Assembly (NCBI GenBank): GCA_037954325.1
Contig: JBBMNZ010000019.1
Location: 9,624,501-9,688,500, forward strand
Length of the DNA stretch: 64,000 nt
Reading direction: 5' to 3'
From: Fistularia commersonii
Taxonomy: Eukaryota; Chordata; Actinopteri; Syngnathiformes; Fistulariidae
This document shows positions 54,512-64,000 of the stretch, piece by piece; the first letter of the stretch is position 1, and each line of letters opens with the position of its first letter. The translations under genes and the position numbers were made by a program. The notes under the pieces are model-generated. The model had not been told where the DNA came from and searched no databases. It worked only from the letters and a program-made list of their open reading frames with translations.

Positions 54512-55324
54512 CGCATATCGAAGGTGAATGGCACTGCTGGAGCCCAGCAGAGCCTGTAAGGTTGCGGACAAGATGTGAAAATCCAAAATTTAATTGTCAT
54601 ATGAGCATTGTTCTGTTCAAGTGACTGAAGTCTGGAGTTGTCAAAGCCGACCATGAGGATGTTACCGCATCTGCTTGTGATTTTATTATGAAATGAAATG
54701 TGTAGAAATAACAGCGTGCCCACAACTCCCCCCACCTCTCCCCCCCCCCACCCTTTGCCCTTGACAACCACTATTGAGTGATTTGTGAAGGAAAGTCCAA
54801 GGCTGGATGTTGCTTTTCTTTCAAGAACACTTTGGCCAGGGTCTAGCAGCCGGTCTTTCTGAAGCATTAACTTAAAGAAACACTGCAAAGTGTATGTGAG
54901 AGTGTGTGGGGAGGTGTAAACAGGGAAAGAGCAGAGTACCCTCGCTCACTAACTTTATTATATTCCAATTAAACAACATGCTCAGCCTGGAATTTGAGAC
55001 AAAGTTACCAAGGCAAGATGAATCGACGAAGCAGTCCACTGCTGAGCAGGTCTGACTTCAAGGAAACTCCGCCCGGGAGGACTAATTGGTGTAAATGTGC
55101 TTAACGGTTTGTCTAATACTAGAACGTGTTGTTAAAGAAAAAGCATGAAGAATTGTTGTTTTAAAAAAAAAATTATGACATATTTTAATCTACGGTTGCA
55201 GTCGTTGTTTTACCAGCACAATGTATGCTGGGTTGATGATGTAAACTGGTTGCACTGTGTTAACTTTGGCTTTCCGTTAGTATTAACTTTCGCTGGGTAC
55301 GGTATGGTATATACGGTATATACG

Positions 55325-55558
55325 GTTATAACATCGAATTGTGCTGCTTTGGGGTGCAATTTCTAGTCCAAGGGAAACAACGGGACTGATGTTAGTCTAC
55401 CCACCTTTCCAAGGGACAAAAAGAGAAGAAACAGCAACAGAACAGCTGTGTTCTCGCCTCTTTTCTCCAGATCCCTTGGCCGACCTAACCTGCTGAAAGA
55501 GCTCACGGGTGCTGCTCATTTTTAACGGAGACTAAATCCAAATACCATGCCCACTCAA
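55325..55558 (+). pseudogene. Degenerate THAP zinc-finger domain fossil
   Basis: One frame reads 'SNCAALGCNF', stop (55364), 'SLPTFPRDKKRR', 'LLKELTGAAHF', stop (55523), then 'RRLNPNTMPT'. This is the order of the THAP C2CH DNA-binding domain: C-x4-C, an F-P-x-D block, C-x2-H-F, and a terminal AVPTIF-like box. The third zinc Cys is replaced by Gly (GGT at 55508-55510, one base from TGT), and the two stops are in frame. Spacing from the second Cys to the His (54 codons) is within the family range. THAP domains occur in cellular factors and in P-element-type transposases. Without a transposase core in the next 400 bp I cannot say which this came from. Confidence 0.55.
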
Positions 55559-57934
55559 AGAAGTGGCCCGGGCAGGAGACGCTGGTTGCTCTCCTGCAAG
55601 GATGTCAACAACCCTCCACTGCAGAAGTAGCATCCGGCGACAAACACCACGTGCACCAGCACAATCACGGAGGAAGCTGACGACAACACCCAGCATTGCG
55701 GCCTGTAAATCTACAGTGAACAGCTGAAGACAAATAGAGGAGCTCCTCACAACAGATACGCTCTCTCCCTGTCGGCATAGCAACGCAGTTGCCGCACGGA
55801 CACCAGTGACTTTGGCAGACCCTTGCCTCTTTTTGTCTTTGCTCTCATCATTTTGAAGCTCATTTTGAGTTCCGTCTTCAGTGTTGTCTTCCTTGCTCAC
55901 ATCTCACACCCAGTGTTGGCATGCGAGTGAAAAAATTTTTTTCACAATTTTATACAAACTAAGATAGGTTGGGAGAATTTCTTATCGGTTGTATGTACAG
56001 TAGCTGGTACAAATATTGATCAAATAAGACAATAGCATCATGTTAACCGGTGATCCCTTTCAGACGTTGTAACTAATTTGGTTTGATTTTGGTTGCTCGA
56101 CCCCAAATCCAAGATGATCTCCACTAAATGTTGCAGAAACAGTTCTTTTTCCAGCTTGATGTAAACACCAGAGTTTGGGATCCCAAGTCATCATGTGGGT
56201 TTTATGGGAAGATCACAAGGGGAAACTAGAATCAAAACAACGTTTTCTAGCAGGTACTTGATGCCCTTTATGGGGGATTTTATTTTAACTGCATGTTAGA
56301 ACTGTTTCATCAGAGGTGATTTTGTGATAAGCTGATGAAAACCACAAAAATATCAGCTTCACTTGGCTGTTTGTATATTTTTGTTAATATTGCAGACCCA
56401 ACACATCTATGTTGATGTATTTCATAATTTAATTTTTTCTTGAGGTCGAGGCCATTGTATATGGATTGACGGATTCGTTAAACAAAAATCCTGATGTGGT
56501 TGTGGTGAGTAATGGAGAGAAGGTGGTCAATAAATAACCAACTCACTGACTTTTATTGTGAGGTGATTGAATTTGTCAAACTGCTGAGGGGATTGTCAGC
56601 CACATAGCCAAACTCTTAAAATCATAAATAAATAAATACACAGAAAATAAAGATTCAATGTCAAGAAAAAAAAAAAAAAAAACTTCCTTAGCCTCAGCTC
56701 TGAAAGGCTGAGACCACGGCCATTCAAGGGAGACAGTCAGCTGCCAATCAAATACCATTAAAAGCTGTAAAGTTTCTGAAGAAGGGATACTACAGCGATG
56801 TGCTTTAATTACATCAATTCATGACAAAATGAAACACATGATTAATCACATATCAAATCCAGTCAGTCAAAACGGTTTGGATCAAGACTGTTTGAACTGC
56901 ATTTGGTTTGTTTCAGCCCCACTGTGACACCATGAGCAGGACAAAAGACCGATGCCAGGTTTACATCATAAACCAAAGGCTAAATAACAAACATGGCCTT
57001 CATTAAAACAGGAAACTCCAAAGATAAAATGTACACTGGATTTTCCCCCAATAAAGGCGGAACAAGCAGTCAGACTCAACATCGACTTATGAAACACCCT
57101 GAAGCTTTGGACCACTGCTCCTTCTGTGCAAACGGCTCCGTCGACTCCGATGGCAATAAAACGAAGACCGTGAAAAGCACATTATGACCCTCAACTGCAA
57201 GCGAAGAAAGGGGATAAAAAAAGGAGCAACATTCTTGCCAGGGGTCGTCTCCTCAACAGGAGGCGAGATGAATGCGGTTGACCTCATTCAACGTTCATTC
57301 AAAGGGCGATCCAGATTTTACTAATGATACACTCATTGTATGCAATCATAGCTTGAAAGAAAAAAAAAGAATGCACAAGATTGGAAGAAATTTAATTACA
57401 ATTCTGAGGCAGGACTCGTTTCCAGTTTTACAAGGATCGATCTTGGGGCCGCCTCGGTTTTCATATTGTCGCGCTTCGTTTGATTTGAAATGTTTGCATT
57501 GTTGTGTGTCTGCCCCGGACAGAAATGTGCCGGGAGAGAATAAATAGCAGGCATATGATATGGATTTAGAACGGGGAGCAGCGTGATTGGGAGGCTCATT
57601 ACGGTTCAGACTTCATGTACGTGAGGCTCATTAATTCCGCCGCTCAGCAGTGGGTGACTGCAAATGATGAACCACTTATGGGAAGCACAGAATCGACTTG
57701 ATTTTATTTGGAGATTATATTATTAGTTTCAGTAGCTTCACCTTTATCATACCTATGTTGGCACATGATGTCATAATCCTAGCTCTGGTGTACACTTTCA
57801 CACACCTTCCAAAGTTTGCAGAGCTTGAAAGTTTCCAAAGTACTGACAGGCCGCACGCAACACATCTTATTCCCGTCCTATTCAAACTGTTCTAATGCTA
57901 CTATTAGCAATAGCAAATGGAATACAGATAAAGA
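55559..57934. other. Non-coding DNA between THAP fossil and RTE copy
   Basis: Up to about 55910 the sequence may still belong to the decayed THAP-containing source, since the plus frame goes on with Thr/Glu/Asp-rich pieces broken by stops. Beyond that nothing is recognised. Confidence 0.5.
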
Positions 57935-58445
57935 CGGTGTAGGTGTTTGGAAAGGAGGTGAGGAAACAACTGCAAGCAGGTTGGAAGGGGTGGAGAAAAG
58001 TTTCAGGGGTGATGTGCAATAAAAGAGTATCAGTCAGAATGAAAGGTGTACAGTGTTGAGACCAGCAATACTTTATTATTCAATGGCACTGAGGAAAAGA
58101 CAGGAAGCAGATTTTCAAGTTTTCTTTGGGAGTGAGAAGGATGGACAGAATCAGGAATGAGTCCATCATCGGGACAGCACAGATGTTTTGGAGATAAAGT
58201 CAGACTGAGATGGTTTGGGCATGTACAGTGGAGGGATAGTGAATATATTTGTAGAGGGATGCTGAGGTTGTCACTGCCAGGCAAGAGGCTGGGAGGAAGA
58301 GCCAAGAGGAGATTTATGGATGGAGTGAAAGACGACATGAAGTTAGTGTTGTTGGGGGAGAAGACGATGCAGAGGAGGTTAGATTGAGGAATCTGATTCA
58401 CTGTGGTGACCCCTGAAGGGGAGAGCCGAAAGGAAAGGAAGACTA
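57935..58445 (+). mobile_element. RTE-clade LINE, 5'-truncated 3' end
   Basis: This is a second RTE-like copy, in the same orientation as the one at 30.0-31.85 kb and matching its last 0.5 kb (compare 'ataaaagagtatcag' and the blocks after it). Frame 58157-58387 keeps the best C-terminal block: 'VRLRWFGHVQWRDSEYICRG' and 'GRAKRRFMDGVKDDMK'. It ends with the family's 3' signature GTGACCCCTGAAGGGGAG and AGCCGAAAGGAAAGGAAG at 58401-58441. The 5' truncation is normal for target-primed insertion. No target site duplication was confirmed. Confidence 0.8.
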
Positions 58446-61029
58446 CCATTACCAGTAGCTACCTGGGAGCTCACTGTGGTAACTGATGTAGTTCAGCAAC
58501 TTTGTTACAGTCTTACAGCGATTCAGCGTGTAGTTGAGCTTTTTGAATCTGTTGCGGCTGAGATTTGAATAAATGTTTCTGTTTGGTCGAAAAGGGTCGA
58601 ACAAGTTGTAGCTCAGAGGAAAACCACCTTCCCCCAAAGACTGACAGCGTGAAGCATGTGAAAGTTTGAAAGTGTGAAACAGCCAAACTGTCTTGCTTCA
58701 TTTGAGTCCAATGAGCTGAAGCCCACTGACCCCAGATCTGCCCGTCTGAGCATCCAACTCAGAAGTATGGCATAATAAGGTGCACCTTCTTCACAGAGCG
58801 TGCCTCATCCCGGCGAGAGCTGAGGGAGCAAGTTATGCAGATAGTTTCCATCCTCATCAAACATTCAGGAGCAAAAGGAACATGTCAGGCTCCTGCGGCA
58901 TGCAGCCTGCCTGCCGGTCCAGCCACGTACTTACACGGACGGCGAGTTACCGGGAACAAGCAGGGGTTTCTCATGTGGCTGGCGGAGGACGCTGGTGTCA
59001 GGTGTTAATGGAATTTACTAAGGAAACATCGCACACCTCAGGCACGATTTCAAGGATTCTTTTGACTGGGATGAGGCTCCTGCTCTGCTCTGAAAACTGA
59101 TCCTGATGTTTTTGGACTTGACAACCAGGTTTTAGAGAGAGAGTAGGGCGGACTGCTCAAATAAACATCCTGAAATAAAGTATCTGGACCTGAAAAAATA
59201 ACGAAAAATATATATTCTTAAATAAAAAATAATAATCCATGTGTTAGTGTTGAGCAAAATGAAAAAAAAAAAAAAAGATGACGTTGGGAATCCCATCCTG
59301 TCTTTTTCATGGCTGGATTTTAGCCATTTTCTACATCCTTTCTCTCTGACACAATGGTGTGCAGGCCTTCAAAGTGAATAACCTCTGATGAGGTTTCTAG
59401 AAAAAAAATGAATACATAAAGGAAGTAACTCCACAACTCTTTCTCCCTCATTTAACATTCTGGAATATATGAATAAGGAAAAATATTCAAGTACTTGATA
59501 GTAATAACATCTCCCTCTTCCTTTTCCTGAAGTCCCGTTTCTCTGTGCTTTCACTTCAGGTTTTCACATCAAACTTGTTACTCCTGAATAAGATATTTGT
59601 GATGTCAGAAATCCAACACTCAAATCAGATTAGCACCACAAGACCACAGGTCTTTGCCACCAATTGACAAAAGGGGGGAGATTAAAATAAGTTGTTTTTT
59701 TTCCAAATTTGTGAGCATTTGATCTGACAGTTTTATGCAACAATAATGCTATATTCCATGACTGACACCAATATAAAGAAAAGGAAAAAAAAAAAAATTC
59801 TAGAAAGAGCCAGTCTGTGTCTGGTGCAGGGCACTGATGGACCCAATTACATCTCAGAAGAAGTTTACTTCAAAATGTAAAAAAAAAACAGTTCCTCTTG
59901 CCGTTTTTTGTTTTTTTTTCCCTTTTTGGCTTTTTTTAATCCAGCGATTTAATTTTGGTGTGAGATGCAGAACGCCTGCTTCGTGTCCGATAAAATGAAA
60001 CTGGATGGGAATTGTCTCGAGGTGCACAAAGCTCCAAAAATACATTCTTGAAAAATCAGCAGGGATATTTCTTTCCAGAAAATCCTGGCCCGTTTATTCA
60101 TCGAGAAAATAGTTCCTCGTGAAAACTGCCCACAACAAAGTCTGTGGATTATCCTCAATAACTCGGCCATGATTTTTGGAAAGAAACCTCATTAAAAAAA
60201 AGGGGGGGGGGAATGTTTTTATACCATTTATTTTTGAGCGAACTTTCCCTTTAAACACCACAACCGTCTGAATTTAAAATGGGATATTAGCAATTTGGAT
60301 CCAGCTGCCTCTCTCGCCGTGTTCAAGTATTCATCTTTTTTATTGCATTCAAAGCGCAGCTGTCAAAACATCTCCACATATCATCAGGAGGAGCACATGA
60401 TGGACAGGAGAGAATGACGTGGTCAACCTCAAATATGTGATGTTAGGGCTTCTCTTCTGCAGCTTACATCCGAGACACTGATGCACTAACCTGACCTTGA
60501 CTACATCCCAAGATTCGATCCCAGTTCTCAAGGAATAAATGTTTCCATCTACTGGCTGGAGACGTGAAGTTCATCTTGCCCTTTTTTCCCCTTCTTTTTT
60601 TCTCTCCTCCTCCTCCCGAGTGCACAAGTGAGCAGACAGCATCACAAGTCAAACAGCCACTCAGCACCTCTATGTATAGGCCGCTGTTAAATGCCTTCCT
60701 TTCTGTGAAGCTTAATGGCCCGTCAGCTGTTTGCATCCTTCAGGGCGCGCCCCCGCGACCAGCGTGTCACCGGTCTCAATGAAATCAACTCGGAGCTCCA
60801 TTCATTCCTCACCGACTCAGAGTCAGAGAACCCTCAACCCCAGCGCTCCGTCTCGCTCACGCACACACGCACACGAATAAAAGTAGTAGAGTTTACCTGG
60901 GGGGCAGCTGCACTCAGGTGATGCTTGTCTCGCAGTCCGGATTTTCACCAACTGTTCATATGAACGCTGAAATGTAGAAAATCTTGAAGTGAAATACGCG
61001 TCTTAACGCACGGCTCCCTACTAAAATAT
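58446..61029. other. Non-coding DNA downstream of the first exon (proximal intron 1)
   Basis: No coding feature is supported. Homopolymer tracts include A-runs at 59262-59276 and 59788-59798 and an A8G10 homopurine run near 60194-60211. Confidence 0.6.
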
Positions 61030-61082
61030 CTCGTGCACTTTGCGTGTTTCTGAGTGGACGGGAGTGCGGCGCGGGTTTTTAC

Positions 61083-61379
61083 CTGAGAGAGCAGCTCGTC
61101 CACTCTTTGCCGAATCAATGAATTCAGATCATCCGTGGGGTGGCCGGCGCCACGCAGGACGGTGCGCTCGCCGTGGCCGCTCTCCAGGTCGCCGAGCCGG
61201 CTCCTGAGATCCGCCGCGTTGACGCTGAGTAGAATGCAAAAGGCGATGGATGCCACCGAGCAGATGGACGAGATGACGCTCAGCGGCGACGCGCGACACG
61301 GGTGTCGTTTCCCGGTCGCCGTGTCCTTCTCCATGATTCCCACGCACTTGGATGCTCCTCTCTCCTCCGCGGTCTCCAT
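61083..61379 (-). CDS. col25a1: First coding exon of a type II transmembrane collagen (collagen XXV-like)
   Basis: This exon encodes about 99 residues. Residues 1-32 are a basic, Cys-containing cytosolic tail. Residues 33-53 are one hydrophobic span (SVISSICSVASIAFCILL). Residues 54-99 are charged and heptad-like (ADLRSRLGDLESGHG, then LNSLIRQRVDELLSQ). The frame runs into CAG|GTAAAAAC, a good phase-0 splice donor at 61083/61082. Collagens XIII, XXIII and XXV share this plan: N-terminus-in membrane span, then a coiled coil that nucleates trimers before the Gly-X-Y repeats. From memory of the families, the pattern 'DLxxRxxxLES...L..L...V..LL.Q' fits collagen XXV best. Collagen XXV is a neuronal and muscle membrane collagen shed by furin-type cleavage. 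The first ATG directly follows an in-frame TAA, so the frame cannot extend upstream. A second ATG at residue 16 (61334) has a better Kozak context (A at -3, G at +4) and may be the real start. The symbol is tentative; collagen XXIII or XIII is possible. Confidence 0.7.
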
Positions 61380-61415
61380 TTAACTACAACACGCGCCGCC
61401 AAGAGCCAACTGCAT
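61380..61415 (-). CDS. Upstream ORF (11 codons) abutting the main start codon
   Basis: On the minus strand an ATG at 61415-61413 opens an 11-codon frame (MQLALGGACCS) that ends in TAA at 61382-61380. The next base begins the ATG of the collagen-like frame, so the two ORFs are in the same frame and separated only by the stop codon. The context of the upstream ATG is weak (C at -3). If the transcript begins upstream of 61415, this ORF would make ribosomes terminate right at the first main ATG and could favour initiation at Met16, which has the stronger context. Whether the 5' UTR contains this segment is not known. Confidence 0.3.
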   Translation of the reverse strand: MQLALGGACCS

Positions 61416-61440
61416 CTGGCGCAGAGTCACGAATTTATGG

Positions 61441-61503
61441 TGCGTGTGCGCGAGCGTGTGTATGTGCACGTGTGCGTGTGTGTGTGTATGTGTCTGTGTG
61501 CGA
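61441..61503. repeat. TG/CG-rich tract beside the first exon
   Basis: Alternating TG and CG steps lie within the presumed 5' UTR or proximal promoter of the collagen-like gene, 60-125 bp upstream of its start codon. It is probably a polymorphic site, and alternating purine-pyrimidine sequence near a promoter may form Z-DNA. Confidence 0.75.
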
Positions 61504-62273
61504 CGCGCAGCGGGACTCTAGTGCCGGTAGCGAGTCAACCTGCGTCTTGCAAACTTGTTGCACCGTCGGTAGTCCGGGGGGGGCGGAGAGAGGGAGCGAT
61601 TGCTATTACGCACGATGAAAGTGGAGGGGATTCGGAGCGGAGTGGGAAAGCAGCACTAGGAGCCTGGCGGTGAAGGCGTGCCGCCTCCCCACACGCTCAC
61701 ACCCCTCACCCTTTCCCAACAACAACACGCCTCCGATCTTCCTTGGATGATTATCATAATTTACTGGCGCGCTCCTTGTGCGCTCTCGCAACCTGCTGTG
61801 AGCGGGAGCGGAATAAACGGGGAGTGTGTGTGTGGGGGGGGGGTCCCTCTCCGTGTGAGGGAAAAACGCTCAAAAGAAGGATTTTCATGACATAAGAAAA
61901 AGTGGTGTCTTGAACCTGCGGCAGGTGGTGCCACATTGCGCGGTTCGTGCGTAAAAATGGAAAGTGTTCGAAAAGGCCATTTATGAAATAGCAGTCGGAG
62001 TGGGGGGTTCCTGATCTCCAGACTTCAAAACATTAGAGAGCGCATCCTCGGGGCTTAGAGAGCTCCTGTCGGGAGCGGAGAGCCGCCAAAACCCCGCCGA
62101 GCACAGACAGAGGTGCGTCTGCGGTCGATTTCTCTCTCCCTCTCGCTCGCTCTCGCTCTCATCTAGACCGTTTGATCGACCGAAACCAAACAAACGCTTA
62201 TTCGAAGGCTCTGTGGCACAGCGGCGCTGCGAGGCTCTGGGGAGCCGCGGGGCAACAAGTCCATCCAGGCCCC

Positions 62274-62300
62274 CACGTCACGTCACGTCATGTCACGTCA
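62274..62300. promoter_or_regulatory. Tandem CGTCA (CRE half-site) array
   Basis: A CACGTCA start is followed by four pentamer units: CGTCA, CGTCA, TGTCA, CGTCA. Read on the minus strand this is a head-to-tail run of TGACG/TGACGTG half sites, the core recognised by CREB/ATF-type bZIP factors. It lies about 0.9 kb upstream of the collagen-like start codon, at the edge of the CpG-rich block. Function is inferred from the motif only; a short tandem repeat arising by slippage is the alternative. Confidence 0.45.
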
Positions 62301-62305
62301 CCCAG

Positions 62306-64000
62306 AGTGGTCTGAGTGATGCTGTGCCATCATCAGAATAGAAACAGGGTGTCTCAGTAATATAGGGGGGATGTGGATGCTTGACATTCATCCGTTCTTT
62401 GGAAATGATTTGTCTTTCATTAAAAAAGGGAGGAAGACTCCAATGAAAACCAAAGAATAATCCGTTTTATGAACGTCAGAGCAACAGTATATCAAAGCAA
62501 AAAACAGGCCCGCTGGATTTAAGCGAGGAGAGAAAAAATATATATATCAAACCGCTTTTCAGTTTTAATAACGGAGTAAACTCGCTTTGTGAAAACAAAG
62601 GCACTTCGACCGTTTTCAAGCTGTAGGGATTTCAACCACACATCATTTTTATTTGCACGCCGTCCGATCGAGTCTCGAACCTGATCTGGATCTTGGCTGC
62701 AAGGACCCAAAGGAGGGGCCGAACCACTGTAAAGTTATTATATTTACGAGGCACTGTCTTGTCATCAATGATGGAAAATCCCATTAATAACACAGCGTTT
62801 GATAGCTGTGGAGCTGAAGACAAGATGAAAAATAAGACCGTACTTGTTCATCCTGATTAAATGGATTTGGTGTTGGTTCCTTTCCCGGTTTTCTGCGTTG
62901 ACCTTTACATCCCTCCTCGTCCGACAAGCAACATCAGCAAGTGAGAAGTAAAGGATTTGCAAATTTGCAAGAAAATCAACTAAAATTCCCAGAAATTACT
63001 CAAGATTGGCAAGAATCAATTCTAACTACGAACAGATTACCTGAAAATTAGCGAGTAATTTGAGAAGACCGACAAGTAAAATAACCAGGAAATGCAACTG
63101 CACTCCAAATAAGGTTTCTCGTGGATTTAGATGCTTCAATCCTGTGTTCCCCTCCCGCTGGTCAGTCTTGACACTGTTAAAGCCACATCGGCTCACACGA
63201 CACCACACATTAAAACACTTGCACTTTTCCTTTTTGAGCCACAAAATCTAATATGGTGACCAGAGATGCAGCGGAGAAAAAATTGCTCTGAACATTCTCA
63301 CATTTGCCAAAGGCAGGAGTCACGGTGACATTTAGCAGGCTTTGGCACCACCACCTGGCTGAGCTTTATCTTCTCACAGTGAAAGGCTGCAACATGTCGT
63401 CAGCTGATGGAATAAGTGGCAAACCATAAATTGGTTTCTCAGTCCTTCTAGTAATCTGATATTAAAAAGAGAAGTAACCCAAAGGCAGTCGTTGTTAATC
63501 CGCGAGGAATTTTAAATGCCTATAAATATATCAAGGCTGGAACCTTCTTTTTCTAGCATCCCTCTCTCCATGCCTTTTACATGAAATCCCATCCATGTTC
63601 GTCTGTTGTCAGACGCTCCTGCGCTCGGGTCTGATTCACTGAGCACAGTTTGCCCCGACAATTCAAGTTCGCCTCACAGACATCTGACCCATAAAAAAAC
63701 AACATTTAGCTCATTTTCCCCAACTTCAACATCACTTCGGCCCCCGCCAGATGAGAAAAGGTGGCTATATTGAAACATCTTGGCACGCAGAGCTAAAGTT
63801 AAACCAGAGCTGGAAAATTATTGGAAGCGTCGGACCTTAAGTAGCATTTGCAGCCTTACGGTGCAGTAAATTCATATAGTTTACTGTGACTGCCAGGCAT
63901 TTATTATGATGATGTTGCATAACGTGCAGGCAACGGGCATAAAACTCAGATCCATTATGCTTGATAGAGTGTAACTGCCGCCCTTGGGCGACCCTCGCTG
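62306..64000. other. 5' flanking DNA of the collagen-like gene
   Basis: No gene or mobile element is recognised. Base composition returns to AT-rich after the CpG-rich block. Distal promoter or enhancer elements may be present but cannot be called. Confidence 0.6.

Larger units (their letters stand above)
46912..55324. other. Non-coding DNA rich in microsatellites
   Basis: No gene is supported. Several dinucleotide, trinucleotide and tetranucleotide repeats cluster between 47.9 and 51.5 kb. A C-run is at 52849-52859, an A-run at about 53967-53985, and a TACGGTATA-type short tandem motif at 55298-55328, just before the THAP fossil. Confidence 0.6.
61030..62305 (-). promoter_or_regulatory. CpG-rich block: promoter and 5' UTR of the collagen-like gene
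   Basis: CpG dinucleotides are frequent here (for example around 61140-61210, 61260-61330, 61390-61510 and 62040-62280), while the rest of the window is CpG-poor. The block covers the first coding exon and about 0.9 kb upstream on the minus strand. No clear TATA box was found at a sensible distance, which fits a CpG-island promoter. Within it are a TG-rich tract (61441-61503), a run of 10 G (61834-61843), a CT/GA-rich stretch (62130-62160) and a CGTCA array (62274-62300). The transcription start cannot be placed from sequence alone. Confidence 0.6.

Noticed and set aside
55532..55900. 122-codon minus-strand open frame
   Set aside because: No motif is seen, and the opposite strand carries the THAP fossil and its possible continuation.
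61129..61383. Other-frame ORFs over the CpG-rich block (72-82 codons, both strands)
   Set aside because: They overlap the collagen-like exon out of frame, are Arg/Pro-rich as expected for GC-rich DNA, and lack motifs.

Overview
The window looks like non-coding genomic DNA of a bony (teleost) fish. The signs are low coding density, CpG depletion outside one CpG-rich block, many microsatellites, and fish-type retroelements: an RTE/Rex3-like LINE, an L2-like LINE, a tRNA-headed SINE and a Ty3/Gypsy remnant. No prokaryotic features (operons, ribosome binding sites, CRISPR) are seen.

The only host protein-coding segment I can support is one first coding exon on the minus strand, at 61083-61379. 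It encodes about 99 residues: a short cytosolic tail, one membrane span, then a charged extracellular coiled-coil-like stretch. It ends at a clean CAG|GTAAAA splice donor. The layout matches the N terminus of the type II transmembrane collagens (XIII, XXIII, XXV), with collagen XXV the closest by eye. The exon lies in a CpG-rich block (about 61.03-62.31 kb), taken as its promoter and 5' UTR. That block holds a tandem CGTCA array and an 11-codon upstream ORF whose stop codon touches the start codon. Because transcription runs towards lower coordinates, positions 1-61082 would be a very long intron 1. No Gly-X-Y exon was found there.

Intron layout, low to high coordinates: unique-looking AT-rich DNA (1-8.8 kb); a compound GGGA/GGAT/GATA microsatellite (8.8-9.1 kb); more unique DNA with hairpins at 9.85 and 11.65 kb; a minus-strand L2-like LINE fragment (18.2-19.9 kb); a minus-strand tRNA-derived SINE (21.5-21.8 kb); a hairpin at 22.8 kb; a plus-strand RTE-like LINE remnant (30.0-31.85 kb); a plus-strand, internally deleted Gypsy element with a possible 3' LTR (45.2-46.9 kb); long TG and mixed microsatellites (47.9-51.5 kb); a decayed THAP-domain fossil (55.3-55.56 kb); and the 3' end of a second RTE-like copy (57.9-58.45 kb). 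From 62.3 to 64 kb is 5' flanking DNA with no recognisable gene.

I did not find a convincing new biological system. The items most worth checking are the transmembrane collagen promoter with its abutting upstream ORF and CGTCA array, the two perfect 11-bp-arm hairpins, and the THAP fossil.
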